The notes beneath the pieces were generated by a model that saw only the letters and a list, made by a program, of their open reading frames with translations, did not search any database and had not been told where the DNA came from. From positions 1 to 19,868 of the forward strand of contig JAKDLC010000008.1 of the NCBI GenBank assembly GCA_030453055.1: DNA of 19,868 nucleotides, written 5' to 3'. A program made the translations under genes and the position numbers. The DNA is from Nitrosospira sp. (lineage in GTDB: Bacteria > Pseudomonadota > Gammaproteobacteria > Burkholderiales > Nitrosomonadaceae). Below are positions 8,291 to 15,829 of this stretch, in pieces; position 1 is the first letter of the stretch, and every line of letters begins with the position of its first letter.

Positions 8291-11200
8291 ATGGAAACCC
8301 TGTTTCGTTTCAATATCGTGCGTGAAGCAAACCGGACCGAGGACGAGATTGTCGTCATCAATCTTGCCGTCGCCACGACTTTTCAGAACAGCGCTGGCGC
8401 AATCCCGAACGGCGCAAACCGGCGCGACCAGCTGCACACCCTGGCTGCCAATTTCATCGCCTCCTCGACGTTCATCTCCAGCATCTCGAACATCGCCGCA
8501 CTGGCCGCGCTGGAAACCGCGGGCACCGCCATCGACGCGCTGATCGACGAGGGCAGGTTCGCACGTGCCGATGTGGATTCAGCTCTGATGGCCGCTCTTG
8601 GCGGTGAACCGGGACCGTTTATCGCCGCCAACGCCGTCGCCTCGCGCATCCCGACGTTGAAGGACAGCATCCTTGCCATCAAGATGTCGCCGCCCAATCA
8701 CAAGCGGCCGCTGCGCCGCCTTGCCGCCGTTCTGCGGGTGATCGAACTGATCAAGCGGTTCGAGGCCGATGGCGCTTTCCCACGCGATCTGGCCGAGTTG
8801 ATCCGTGTTCATCGGCAGGGGCTGAAGATTCCCGGCGCCGTTCTGCCGACCCGGCCGCCAGTGCCGGCGCGTCCGGAACCCAGCACGGTCCCCGAGACGC
8901 TGAAAGGGTTGGCGGACAAGTACGCGCTTTACGATCTGGCACTGAAGGAACTGCGGGGTATTCGGCCGAGCGGCTATGCGCTGACCCCGCAAAAGACGTT
9001 CGACGCGCGCCTGCCTTCGCCCAAGGTCCGACCTGAGGCGCTGTTCAAAGAGGAACTGGCGATCCGGCAGACGGCGCTGAGCGCGACGCTGCAGGCCGCA
9101 ACTGCGGACGTGACCCGGCCGCCGGTGGAAGGCGGTACGACGGTGAACATCGGCACTGCGCCGGTGGTGAGAAGCGCCATCGCCAATTTCGCACTTGATA
9201 ACCTTGGGGGCGCGGACCCGTCGCTGACGCTTGCCCGCGGTGCCCGCATCGCCCTTGGCGGCGCGCCGGATTTCAAGCCGGTGATGAGTGGCTTAGTCGG
9301 TCTGCGCCTGACCAAGCAGTCGGCGTCCAGCGTCAGCCAGGAAACCGAGGCCGTCATCAAGGAGCTTGGACTCGATTTGTCCGAGCCGATCGCCCGCACC
9401 GTGACCAAGATCGCCGCGGCCAAGCAGGCCATTCATGCGGAGGCGCAGTCGCTGATCCAGCCGATCGGGCAGAAGACATTCCGCACCATCGGTAAGACCA
9501 CTGTCGCGATCACCGCCTCGCCCATTCCGCAGCTTTATTCGCTGTCGCCGGAGGGCATCCTGCAATACATCCCGCACTTCTTCTTCCCGATTGCCGCGGG
9601 CGTGCCCACGACTCATGCCGATATCGGGCCAGCCGGGATCATGGACCTGCTGATCGTAAAGCAGCAGTTGAAGGGCTATGAGGGTGCCGAAGTGTCTCAT
9701 ATCGCAAATGTCCTGAAGGGTGAGAAGAAGGACCGCATCTTCCGCACACGCCTTGAGAACGAGGTAATCACCCTGACCGAGCGCGAAGTGGAGACTACCA
9801 AGGAGAACTCGCTGGAGACGACCGACCGTTTCGAGGTGCGGCGCGAGAGCGAGAGCGCATTGCAGGAGGAGGTGGGGGTCAAGGGTTCGGCCGAGATCAA
9901 GGCCAGTTACGGGCCTACGGTCGAATTCCGCGCTTCGGTGGAGGCGTCGTGGCAGCGGAAGAGCCAGGAGGCCGAACGGGCCGCCTCGGAGACAGCGCGT
10001 ACCGTCACCCAGAAGGCCACGGAGAAGATCACCGAACGGGTGCTGACCCGCGAGACCCGCCGGATCACCCGCGAGATGGAGGAGACGGACCAGCACACCT
10101 TCGACAACACCACCGGAGTCGGGCACATTTCGGGAGTCTACCAGTGGGTCAGCAAGGTCTACGAGGCGCAGGTCTTCAACTATGGCCCGCGCACCGTCTT
10201 CGACATCATGCTTCCCGAACCGGCGGCGCTGTTGATGGAGGCGTTCCGCAGCCGCCGGTCGGCGGCGCTGGAACTGGAAAAGCCGCCGGCCTTCGAACTG
10301 ACCCCGTCGCAGCTGAACGAGGACAACTACGAGACGTATGTTTCGCTGTACGGGGCGACCGATATCAAGCCGCCGCCTGAACCATTCGTTACCGAATCCT
10401 ACGATTTCAACACCGGCGGCGAGGACAAGGATCAGGAATTCACCAACTCGACCCGCATCAAGATACCGGACGGCTATCAGGCGATCCGCGCGACGGTCGG
10501 TCAGGTCGTCGCCGTCTGGGACGACTGGGCGGTCAGTTGCATCTGCGGCCAGCGCGCGCATCAGTTCCGGTCCGGCGGAGGATGGGTCTGGTCGACTCCC
10601 CTCGATGAAGAGACCGGAGCCGTGCCTTTCGCCATCGTCTCCGACAAGGTCGGCGACATTGCCGTCGCGGTGGAGGTCATCTGCGAGGCGACGGACCGCG
10701 CAGTCGACCTCTGGCGAGCCGAAACCCATGCCAAGCTGGTGCAGGCCTATCGGAACCGCCTGTCGGAATATGAGGCCAAGCTCGCTGAACTGGAAGCAGA
10801 GGCGCCGGACGAGGTGCCGTCGGGCCCATCTGCCCGCAACCGCGCCATGATGGTCGCCGAAATCAAGCGGTTGTCGATCTCGGCGCTCACGTTGCAGCAT
10901 TACGACCTGTTCGACGCCATCAATACTGGTGCCGGGGGCCTGCCGCAGATCGACTTTTCGGAAGCCAGCCAGGAGGGTGCTTATGTGCGTTTCTTCGAAC
11001 AGGCATTCGAATGGGAAAACCTCTCATGGGTGCCCTATTCGTACTTCTGGGGCCGCAAGAGCACATGGCTTGACAAGATCGTCATCGAGGACGACGACGC
11101 CGAGTTCGAGGCCTTCCTGAAAGCGGGCTTCGCCCGCGTCCAGATCCCGGTGCGCCCGGGTTTCGCGGAGGCAGTCGATCATTTCCGACTGTTCGGAGAG

Positions 11201-11419
11201 CCTTGGTTCGGTGGCAGCCTGCCGACAATTTCGGACGAGACGTACCTGCCGATCGCGGACGAGTTGGCTGAACGGCTTGGCCTGCCTGGCGACGAAATTC
11301 CGGTTGGCGCGCCGTGGGAAGTGCGGGTGCCGACAACGCTTGTCCGGCTTCGCGTCGATAACAAGCTGCCGGTATGGGAGAAGCAGCCCGACGGCACTTG
11401 GATCGAGGCGACACCGTGA
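8291..11419 (+). CDS. Large uncharacterised protein with Arg/Glu-rich coiled-coil centre
   Basis: A 1042-residue protein that I cannot assign to a named domain. It has no signal peptide or membrane segment. Visible regions are: an Ala-rich, probably helical N-terminus (1-180); a Pro-rich linker (about 184-203, LPTRPPVPARPEP); a mixed region to about 465; a highly charged Arg/Glu/Thr-rich stretch likely to be coiled coil (about 470-600); an aromatic segment, VYQWVSKVYEAQVFNYG (about 615-632), then MLPEPA; a beta-rich region with the only three cysteines (C750, C752, C798); a short coiled coil (about 815-840, with RNRLSEYEAKL); and a C-terminal part with YFWGRKSTWLDK (about 920) and VQIPVRPGF. 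From memory, large uncharacterised bacterial proteins share the FNYG...PEPA and WGRKS segments; I could not verify this. It lies 13 bases before the PAD gene. GC and codon use differ strongly from the neighbours, suggesting transfer. A structural or scaffold role is a guess. Confidence 0.85.
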   Translation: METLFRFNIVREANRTEDEIVVINLAVATTFQNSAGAIPNGANRRDQLHTLAANFIASSTFISSISNIAALAALETAGTAIDALIDEGRFARADVDSALMAALGGEPGPFIAANAVASRIPTLKDSILAIKMSPPNHKRPLRRLAAVLRVIELIKRFEADGAFPRDLAELIRVHRQGLKIPGAVLPTRPPVPARPEPSTVPETLKGLADKYALYDLALKELRGIRPSGYALTPQKTFDARLPSPKVRPEALFKEELAIRQTALSATLQAATADVTRPPVEGGTTVNIGTAPVVRSAIANFALDNLGGADPSLTLARGARIALGGAPDFKPVMSGLVGLRLTKQSASSVSQETEAVIKELGLDLSEPIARTVTKIAAAKQAIHAEAQSLIQPIGQKTFRTIGKTTVAITASPIPQLYSLSPEGILQYIPHFFFPIAAGVPTTHADIGPAGIMDLLIVKQQLKGYEGAEVSHIANVLKGEKKDRIFRTRLENEVITLTEREVETTKENSLETTDRFEVRRESESALQEEVGVKGSAEIKASYGPTVEFRASVEASWQRKSQEAERAASETARTVTQKATEKITERVLTRETRRITREMEETDQHTFDNTTGVGHISGVYQWVSKVYEAQVFNYGPRTVFDIMLPEPAALLMEAFRSRRSAALELEKPPAFELTPSQLNEDNYETYVSLYGATDIKPPPEPFVTESYDFNTGGEDKDQEFTNSTRIKIPDGYQAIRATVGQVVAVWDDWAVSCICGQRAHQFRSGGGWVWSTPLDEETGAVPFAIVSDKVGDIAVAVEVICEATDRAVDLWRAETHAKLVQAYRNRLSEYEAKLAELEAEAPDEVPSGPSARNRAMMVAEIKRLSISALTLQHYDLFDAINTGAGGLPQIDFSEASQEGAYVRFFEQAFEWENLSWVPYSYFWGRKSTWLDKIVIEDDDAEFEAFLKAGFARVQIPVRPGFAEAVDHFRLFGEPWFGGSLPTISDETYLPIADELAERLGLPGDEIPVGAPWEVRVPTTLVRLRVDNKLPVWEKQPDGTWIEATP

Positions 11420-11426
11420 AGGAAGG
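11419..11426 (+). promoter_or_regulatory. Ribosome binding site fixing the PAD start
   Basis: AAGGAAGG spans 11419-11426, six bases before the ATG at 11433. It decides the start of the deiminase gene against in-frame extension into the upstream gene (back to 11211), which would overlap the large protein's coding region out of frame. Confidence 0.75.
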
Positions 11427-11432
11427 TGCTCG

Positions 11433-14240
11433 ATGCCCGGGATTGAGCTTCACGCGGACTACGACCGCGACGGGCGGCTGACCGAAAGTCCGGCCGAACG
11501 CGCCGCTCGACTGGATTGGCCGGGCGCTGTCGTCGTGGCCAATCTCGACCGCGACCAGCGGGTGCTGCCGCTCCGGCCGTCGGCGGGCGATACGCCGCAG
11601 GCGGATTATGACATCGCTACCGCCTTTTCGCGCGACGACGAGCTGGTGCCGATCCGCATCCGCGTGGAACCGGGGGCGCTTGGTGCGGGCGGGAGTCTTC
11701 GCATCCATTGTTCGGGCGTCATGCACACCCGCGTGCGCCTTTCGACCGCCAACGGCGTCATCGTTCCGCAACGGCTTGGGGCGCCGGAGGACTATGTTCT
11801 GCCGCCAGTGCCGACCTCGGGTGTGCTGGATCTCACGCTTCAGGTCCGCACCATTGCCGGGGCGGCCTTCGGCCGGCTGTGCAATCTCGACCTTCGGTTC
11901 AGGCCCGACGCGCGCGAGGAAACCCGGTTCGAACTAACGCTTCTGCGGGTCGATGCGCTGGCCCGCGCCCATCCGGAGGATCATGGCCGTTTTTCGGTTG
12001 CTCCGTTCATTCTGGATGATCGTACGATGCAGGCGACGCGGGTCTACATGGTTGATGTTGGGTACAACTTTCCTTCGGTCCAAGACATGCGCGCAGCGGC
12101 CGCGGCCGCCCGAGTGCGTTTCGTTCCCGTCGACCGGCGCCTGTCGGACGGCGACATCTGGTTGCAGGACCAGTACCAGCATGGCGTCATGCAGGGCGCC
12201 CGTCGCCTCCGGCAGATCGTGCTGCATCTGCCCCGGTTGCGGCACGACAATACCATCGATTCGATCACCAACAACCTTGAAGATTTCGTGAACAGCCACT
12301 TCCGTTCACGTGATATCGGGCTTTTCAACGACCTCTGGGACCGCGATATCGTTGTGAACACCAGCGACGGCGGCGTACTCCGGGTCAACTTTCGCGAAAT
12401 CCGCGACTGGGCGATGGCGTCGATGCGGTTGGCATACGTGGCCTATCGTCTCGATAGATACGGTATACTCGTTGATCGCACTTGGACACCCGTTTACAGC
12501 GATGATTTCGTCGCCGCGGTCCGCAACATGCCCGCCACGCTTCGCCGGCTGAGCGATGCCATCGCACAAGCTGCGTCGGGTGCGCCTGTCCAGCGTGCCC
12601 AGCTTCTGAACGACCTTGGGACCGCTGCCGCCCAGATGGTGCGTGCGGCCACGGCCAACTATGCGGTCCAGGGCGAAGGAGCCGCCGCACATTTTGTTTC
12701 AACCATTGCCGGCGCGACCGTCTCGCTTCCGGCCGAGACCGCGCGCCGCCTTCAGGCCCGCGGATATCAGATGCACAATTCGTCCAACTATGGCGGCAAC
12801 ATCGAGTCGACCCCGCCGGTTCCGAACGCGCCGCTGGGCAAGATCATCATTGGCAATGCCGCCGATCCCGGGTCCGGTGGCGATTTCGTCGATCCCGACC
12901 TTCTGCGGCTTTTGGCCAAGCAGAAGAAGCAGCCGATCGTAGAGATCGATACCACATGGTTGATTGTCGGCCATGTCGACGAGGTGATGGCTGTCGTGCC
13001 GCATGCACGAAGCGGGTTCTCGATCCTTCATGCCTCCTCGGCCGCCGCGATGGCGATTTTGCAGGAGGCGGAGGCGCTTTATCGCGCGGGCCTGCCCACC
13101 GACCATCCCGACACCTCGCCCGGACCCCGCCGACCCTCTGGCGTGCTGCCGCGCCTGATGACCGAGGGCCGCCACCCAGTGACACGGCTGTTTCGCGGCA
13201 AACCCTGGAAACACATCCATCGCACGGCGGATCCGGACCGGGTGTCAGGCGTTATGGAGCCGCCCGACATCTATCTCCAGCTCGCCTATCAGCTTGGCGG
13301 CGGCAACGGGCTGAATGTGCACCGCATCGGACTGGTGCCGGGAGAAGGTCCCGACCGGTATTACCCTGCCGACATCACGCCGTCCGAAATCATCTACTGC
13401 GAACGGGACAGTGCGGGAATATCGGTCAACGGCACGATTGACGACACAGTGCTGACGGCCAGCCGCACCGCCCTTGCCGACGCCACCGGCGCGGCGATCC
13501 TTCTTGTCCCGGTTCTGTTTGACCGCATCGACAGCACGGCCGATTTCCGGCAGCACCATGCCCGAAACCGCACCTCTGCCTTCACGCCCGACATGGCCAA
13601 CATGCAGGTGCTGAACGGGCATCTGATGGTGCCGAAGCCCTACGGTCCCCGCATGTGCCGCGACGATGCTATCGCCGTCGTGCGCGCGGCGATGGAGATG
13701 GTGGGGATGCCCCGAAGCGTTCGCGACCGGGTCGGGCCGCGGCTTGTCGCCCGCCGGCGGATGACGCGCGAGGTCTACTGGGTCGAGAAGGTGGCGCCGG
13801 CGTATCTGGAGACTGCGAGCGGCATCATCCGCGCCTCGTTCGGCGGCATGCAGGACAAGGACGACGTTATCGCGGGGTTCAAGGATAGTTTTCCGGATGC
13901 GGATGCGGCCGAGCTTGAGCGCCGCCTGATCCGGCCGAACAACCGGCATTTCACCTCGTCGGGGCAGTTGCGCGACGATTTCACGCAACTGATCATCAAT
14001 GACGGAATGGTCGACCTGTTCGAGCTATGGACAGCCGCCGTCGCCGAAGAAACCGGGTCGATCCTGCATTTCATCGACACGTGGGCCTACCATCTGGGCG
14101 ATGGCCAAATCCATTGCGGTACCAACGTCGTTCGCCGCCCCCGTCGGGTGGGCGGTATCAACGTCTGGGATGCGCCGGACCATGAATTCCGCAGCGGCGT
14201 TGTTGTGTTCACCGAGGAAGAAGTCGCTATCGCACGCTGA
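11433..14240 (+). CDS. Bacterial protein-arginine deiminase (PAD), enlarged
   Basis: A 935-residue protein-arginine deiminase, which hydrolyses peptidyl-arginine to citrulline plus ammonia. All four catalytic residues of human PAD4 (Asp350, His471, Asp473, Cys645) have clear matches: Asp246 in IWLQDQYQHG, His514 and Asp516 in IVGHVDEVMAVVP, and Cys895 in GQIHCGTNVVRRP. Further PAD matches are FSVAPFILDD, SNYGGNIESTPP and LMVPKPYGPRM. The N-terminus (ADYDRDG, then ANLDRD with Asn37, Asp39, Asp41) resembles the calcium-binding middle domain of animal PADs, so calcium dependence is likely. The PAD N-terminal domain is absent. It is larger than the 663-residue PAD4: the Asp-to-His spacing is 268 against 121 residues, and His-to-Cys is 381 against 174. 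No signal peptide is seen. The gene is GC-rich like its upstream partner and probably co-transcribed with it. Guanidine-group enzymes such as agmatine deiminase share the fold but lack these PAD-specific motifs. Confidence 0.92.
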   Translation: MPGIELHADYDRDGRLTESPAERAARLDWPGAVVVANLDRDQRVLPLRPSAGDTPQADYDIATAFSRDDELVPIRIRVEPGALGAGGSLRIHCSGVMHTRVRLSTANGVIVPQRLGAPEDYVLPPVPTSGVLDLTLQVRTIAGAAFGRLCNLDLRFRPDAREETRFELTLLRVDALARAHPEDHGRFSVAPFILDDRTMQATRVYMVDVGYNFPSVQDMRAAAAAARVRFVPVDRRLSDGDIWLQDQYQHGVMQGARRLRQIVLHLPRLRHDNTIDSITNNLEDFVNSHFRSRDIGLFNDLWDRDIVVNTSDGGVLRVNFREIRDWAMASMRLAYVAYRLDRYGILVDRTWTPVYSDDFVAAVRNMPATLRRLSDAIAQAASGAPVQRAQLLNDLGTAAAQMVRAATANYAVQGEGAAAHFVSTIAGATVSLPAETARRLQARGYQMHNSSNYGGNIESTPPVPNAPLGKIIIGNAADPGSGGDFVDPDLLRLLAKQKKQPIVEIDTTWLIVGHVDEVMAVVPHARSGFSILHASSAAAMAILQEAEALYRAGLPTDHPDTSPGPRRPSGVLPRLMTEGRHPVTRLFRGKPWKHIHRTADPDRVSGVMEPPDIYLQLAYQLGGGNGLNVHRIGLVPGEGPDRYYPADITPSEIIYCERDSAGISVNGTIDDTVLTASRTALADATGAAILLVPVLFDRIDSTADFRQHHARNRTSAFTPDMANMQVLNGHLMVPKPYGPRMCRDDAIAVVRAAMEMVGMPRSVRDRVGPRLVARRRMTREVYWVEKVAPAYLETASGIIRASFGGMQDKDDVIAGFKDSFPDADAAELERRLIRPNNRHFTSSGQLRDDFTQLIINDGMVDLFELWTAAVAEETGSILHFIDTWAYHLGDGQIHCGTNVVRRPRRVGGINVWDAPDHEFRSGVVVFTEEEVAIAR

Positions 14241-14283
14241 CGCTTGACCGGTGCGGGGAATTTCCCGGTTCGTCGGACCCGGA

Positions 14284-14316
14284 TGACGGGCCTGGCCTTG
14301 ATCGCGTCGGCCGTCA
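14284..14316 (+). terminator. Possible stem-loop downstream of the PAD gene
   Basis: TGACGG(g)CC (14284-14292) pairs with GGCCGTCA (14309-14316), giving 8 bp with one bulged G and a 16-base loop. It starts 44 bases after the PAD stop codon. No T-run follows, so if it ends transcription it is not a classical intrinsic terminator. Confidence 0.3.
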
Positions 14317-14318
14317 GC

Positions 14319-14332
14319 CCCTAGACCCTAGA
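14319..14332. repeat. Tandem 7-mer CCCTAGA x2 at the right edge of the GC-rich block
   Basis: CCCTAGA occurs twice head to tail (14319-14325 and 14326-14332). It lies where the GC-rich composition gives way to host-like sequence before the reverse-strand permease gene. It may mark a junction, but two copies of a 7-mer are weak evidence. Confidence 0.6.
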
Positions 14333-14386
14333 TCAGATGCAATTGAATGAAGACGAAGAAGGCAGGAATGCGCCAGTGCATCCGGG

Positions 14387-15184
14387 CTAGAAAAATCCGA
14401 TCAACATTTTTGTCCCCAATAAATAAAGCAGTACCACAAAAATTTTCCTGAGCGTAGCAGTCTGCATGATATGGGTGGTCTTTGCGCCCAGGGGCGCAGT
14501 CAACGTGCTGGCCAGCACCACCCAACCCAATGCAGGTGGGTAGACATAGCCCAAGCTGTATTCGGGCAGCGGTTGGAGTTGTGTCATGCCATTGACGATA
14601 TAGCCGATAGCCCCTGTCACCGCTATGGGAAAGCCCACCGCGGCGGCGGTGCCGATAGCATGTTGCAACTTGACGTTGCAGATGGAAAGAAACGGAACCG
14701 TAAGCAGTCCTCCGCCTATTGCGACGAAACTGGAAATCGCGCCGATTACGCTGCCCGCTCCGAACATTCCCACTCTGCCAGGGAGCTTGCGGCTGGGTTT
14801 GGGGGTAACTTTGAGCAGCATCTGTGTGGCGGCATAATAAATGAACACAACAAAAACGATGCTCAGAATCCGGCTGGACAGCGCGCTTACCAGCGTGGCG
14901 CCGGCCAACGTGCCAACGATGATCCCCGGCGTAATTGTTTTCACGACTCCCCAGTTTACCGCGCCGTGCGCATGATGTGCACGAAGGCTGGATGCAGAAG
15001 TGAAAATGATCGCCGCCATGGTAGTGCCAAGGGCGAGGTGCAGGATGCGATCCGGAGGAAAATGCTGAGCGCTGAAAATAAAAGTGAGCACCGGCACCAT
15101 GATTAATCCGCCGCCGATACCCAGCAGTCCGGCAAAGAAGCCGACGATTGCTCCCAACAGCAGATAAGCCGGCCACCATTCCAC
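14387..15184 (-). CDS. TauE/SafE family (TSUP) membrane permease
   Basis: A 265-residue integral membrane protein of the sulfite exporter TauE/SafE family, whose members are thought to move sulfite, sulfoacetate or related organosulfur anions. The first membrane segment ends in the family signature GLLGIGGGLIMVPVL. A second copy of the half-module appears as SFVAIGGGLLTVPFL about 130 residues later, reflecting the internal duplication of the family. Seven to eight membrane segments can be read. The start is a GTG at 15184 with a weak ribosome binding site; no better upstream start was seen. The gene is convergent with the PAD gene and follows the EVE-domain gene by 83 bases on the same strand. 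Its substrate is unknown. Confidence 0.9.
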   Translation of the reverse strand: MEWWPAYLLLGAIVGFFAGLLGIGGGLIMVPVLTFIFSAQHFPPDRILHLALGTTMAAIIFTSASSLRAHHAHGAVNWGVVKTITPGIIVGTLAGATLVSALSSRILSIVFVVFIYYAATQMLLKVTPKPSRKLPGRVGMFGAGSVIGAISSFVAIGGGLLTVPFLSICNVKLQHAIGTAAAVGFPIAVTGAIGYIVNGMTQLQPLPEYSLGYVYPPALGWVVLASTLTAPLGAKTTHIMQTATLRKIFVVLLYLLGTKMLIGFF

Positions 15185-15267
15185 GTCAAGTTTTGCCGTA
15201 ATCCATATTCGGTTTCAGCGTTTCCGACAGCCTGCCTGAAAGATAGAGAGCCGGCTCGCAAGGGCCA

Positions 15268-15723
15268 TCATAAAATTCCCGTGATGAATCTCCATTCTGC
15301 CGGATCCACCGGCGTAATGGACAAGCGGCTGCCTTTTTGCAGAATGCGCATGTTGGCCAGTTCGGGGTAGTCTCGTAATTCCTTGATGCCAACCACGCGG
15401 ATTTTTTTTACAAACCGCACATCCACGTTGAACCAGCGCGGATTGTCCGACGTAGCCTTAGGGTCGAAATATTTGCTTCCCGGATCGAACTGGGTGGCGT
15501 CGGGATAGGCGAGCTTGCTCACCTCCGCAAGGCCGGCGATCCCCGGCTGTTCGCAGCTCGAATGATAGAAAAAAACCGGATCGCCGACGCGCATCTGATC
15601 ACGCATGAAATTGCGTGCCTGATAATTGCGCACCCCGTACCACGCAACCGTTTGCTCAGGCATCGACGCAAGGTCGTCGATACTTACATCGGAAGGTTCC
15701 GATTTCATCAGCCAGTAACGCAT
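15268..15723 (-). CDS. EVE domain (PUA-like) protein
   Basis: A 151-residue single-domain EVE protein. EVE is a PUA-superfamily fold that binds modified bases in DNA or RNA (the human THYN1 type). The N-terminal MRYWLMKSEPSDVSIDDL is diagnostic. WYGVRNYQARNFMRD, GDPVFFYHS and KKIRVVGIKEL are further conserved elements, and the length is that of the stand-alone type. The start at 15723 is chosen because the family begins with M-x-YWLMKSEP. An in-frame ATG at 15753 would add ten residues; neither start has a strong ribosome binding site. The gene is divergent from the haem peroxidase gene and upstream of the permease. In some genomes EVE proteins accompany restriction systems, but none is seen here. 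Confidence 0.9.
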   Translation of the reverse strand: MRYWLMKSEPSDVSIDDLASMPEQTVAWYGVRNYQARNFMRDQMRVGDPVFFYHSSCEQPGIAGLAEVSKLAYPDATQFDPGSKYFDPKATSDNPRWFNVDVRFVKKIRVVGIKELRDYPELANMRILQKGSRLSITPVDPAEWRFITGIL

Positions 15724-15829
15724 GTTTGATGGTTGATTTTTTCCGCCTTGCATTGTCTGAAATCACGCCTAAACTGAATATACAGCGGTTTATACCACAA
15801 TAACAGTAAACCCGGATGGAGGAATAACC

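Noticed and set aside
9293..10900. A 535-codon open frame on the reverse strand inside the large coiled-coil gene
   Set aside because: It is antisense to a well-supported GC-rich gene, lacks a plausible ribosome binding site and recognisable motifs, and such long antisense frames are expected where third positions are G/C-rich.
11211..11432. Upstream extension of the PAD gene overlapping the large protein gene
   Set aside because: The added residues are low-complexity Arg/Ser-rich shadow sequence; ATG 11433 has a strong ribosome binding site and gives the PAD-like N-terminus.
11433..14240. Agmatine deiminase or bacterial (Porphyromonas-type) peptidyl-arginine deiminase
   Set aside because: Those enzymes share the guanidine-modifying fold but are much shorter and lack the animal-type WLQD, GHVDE and HCGTN motif set together with the calcium-binding middle domain seen here.
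14471..15106. A 211-codon forward frame opposite the TauE/SafE gene
   Set aside because: It is the antisense shadow of a membrane protein gene and shows no motif or ribosome binding site.
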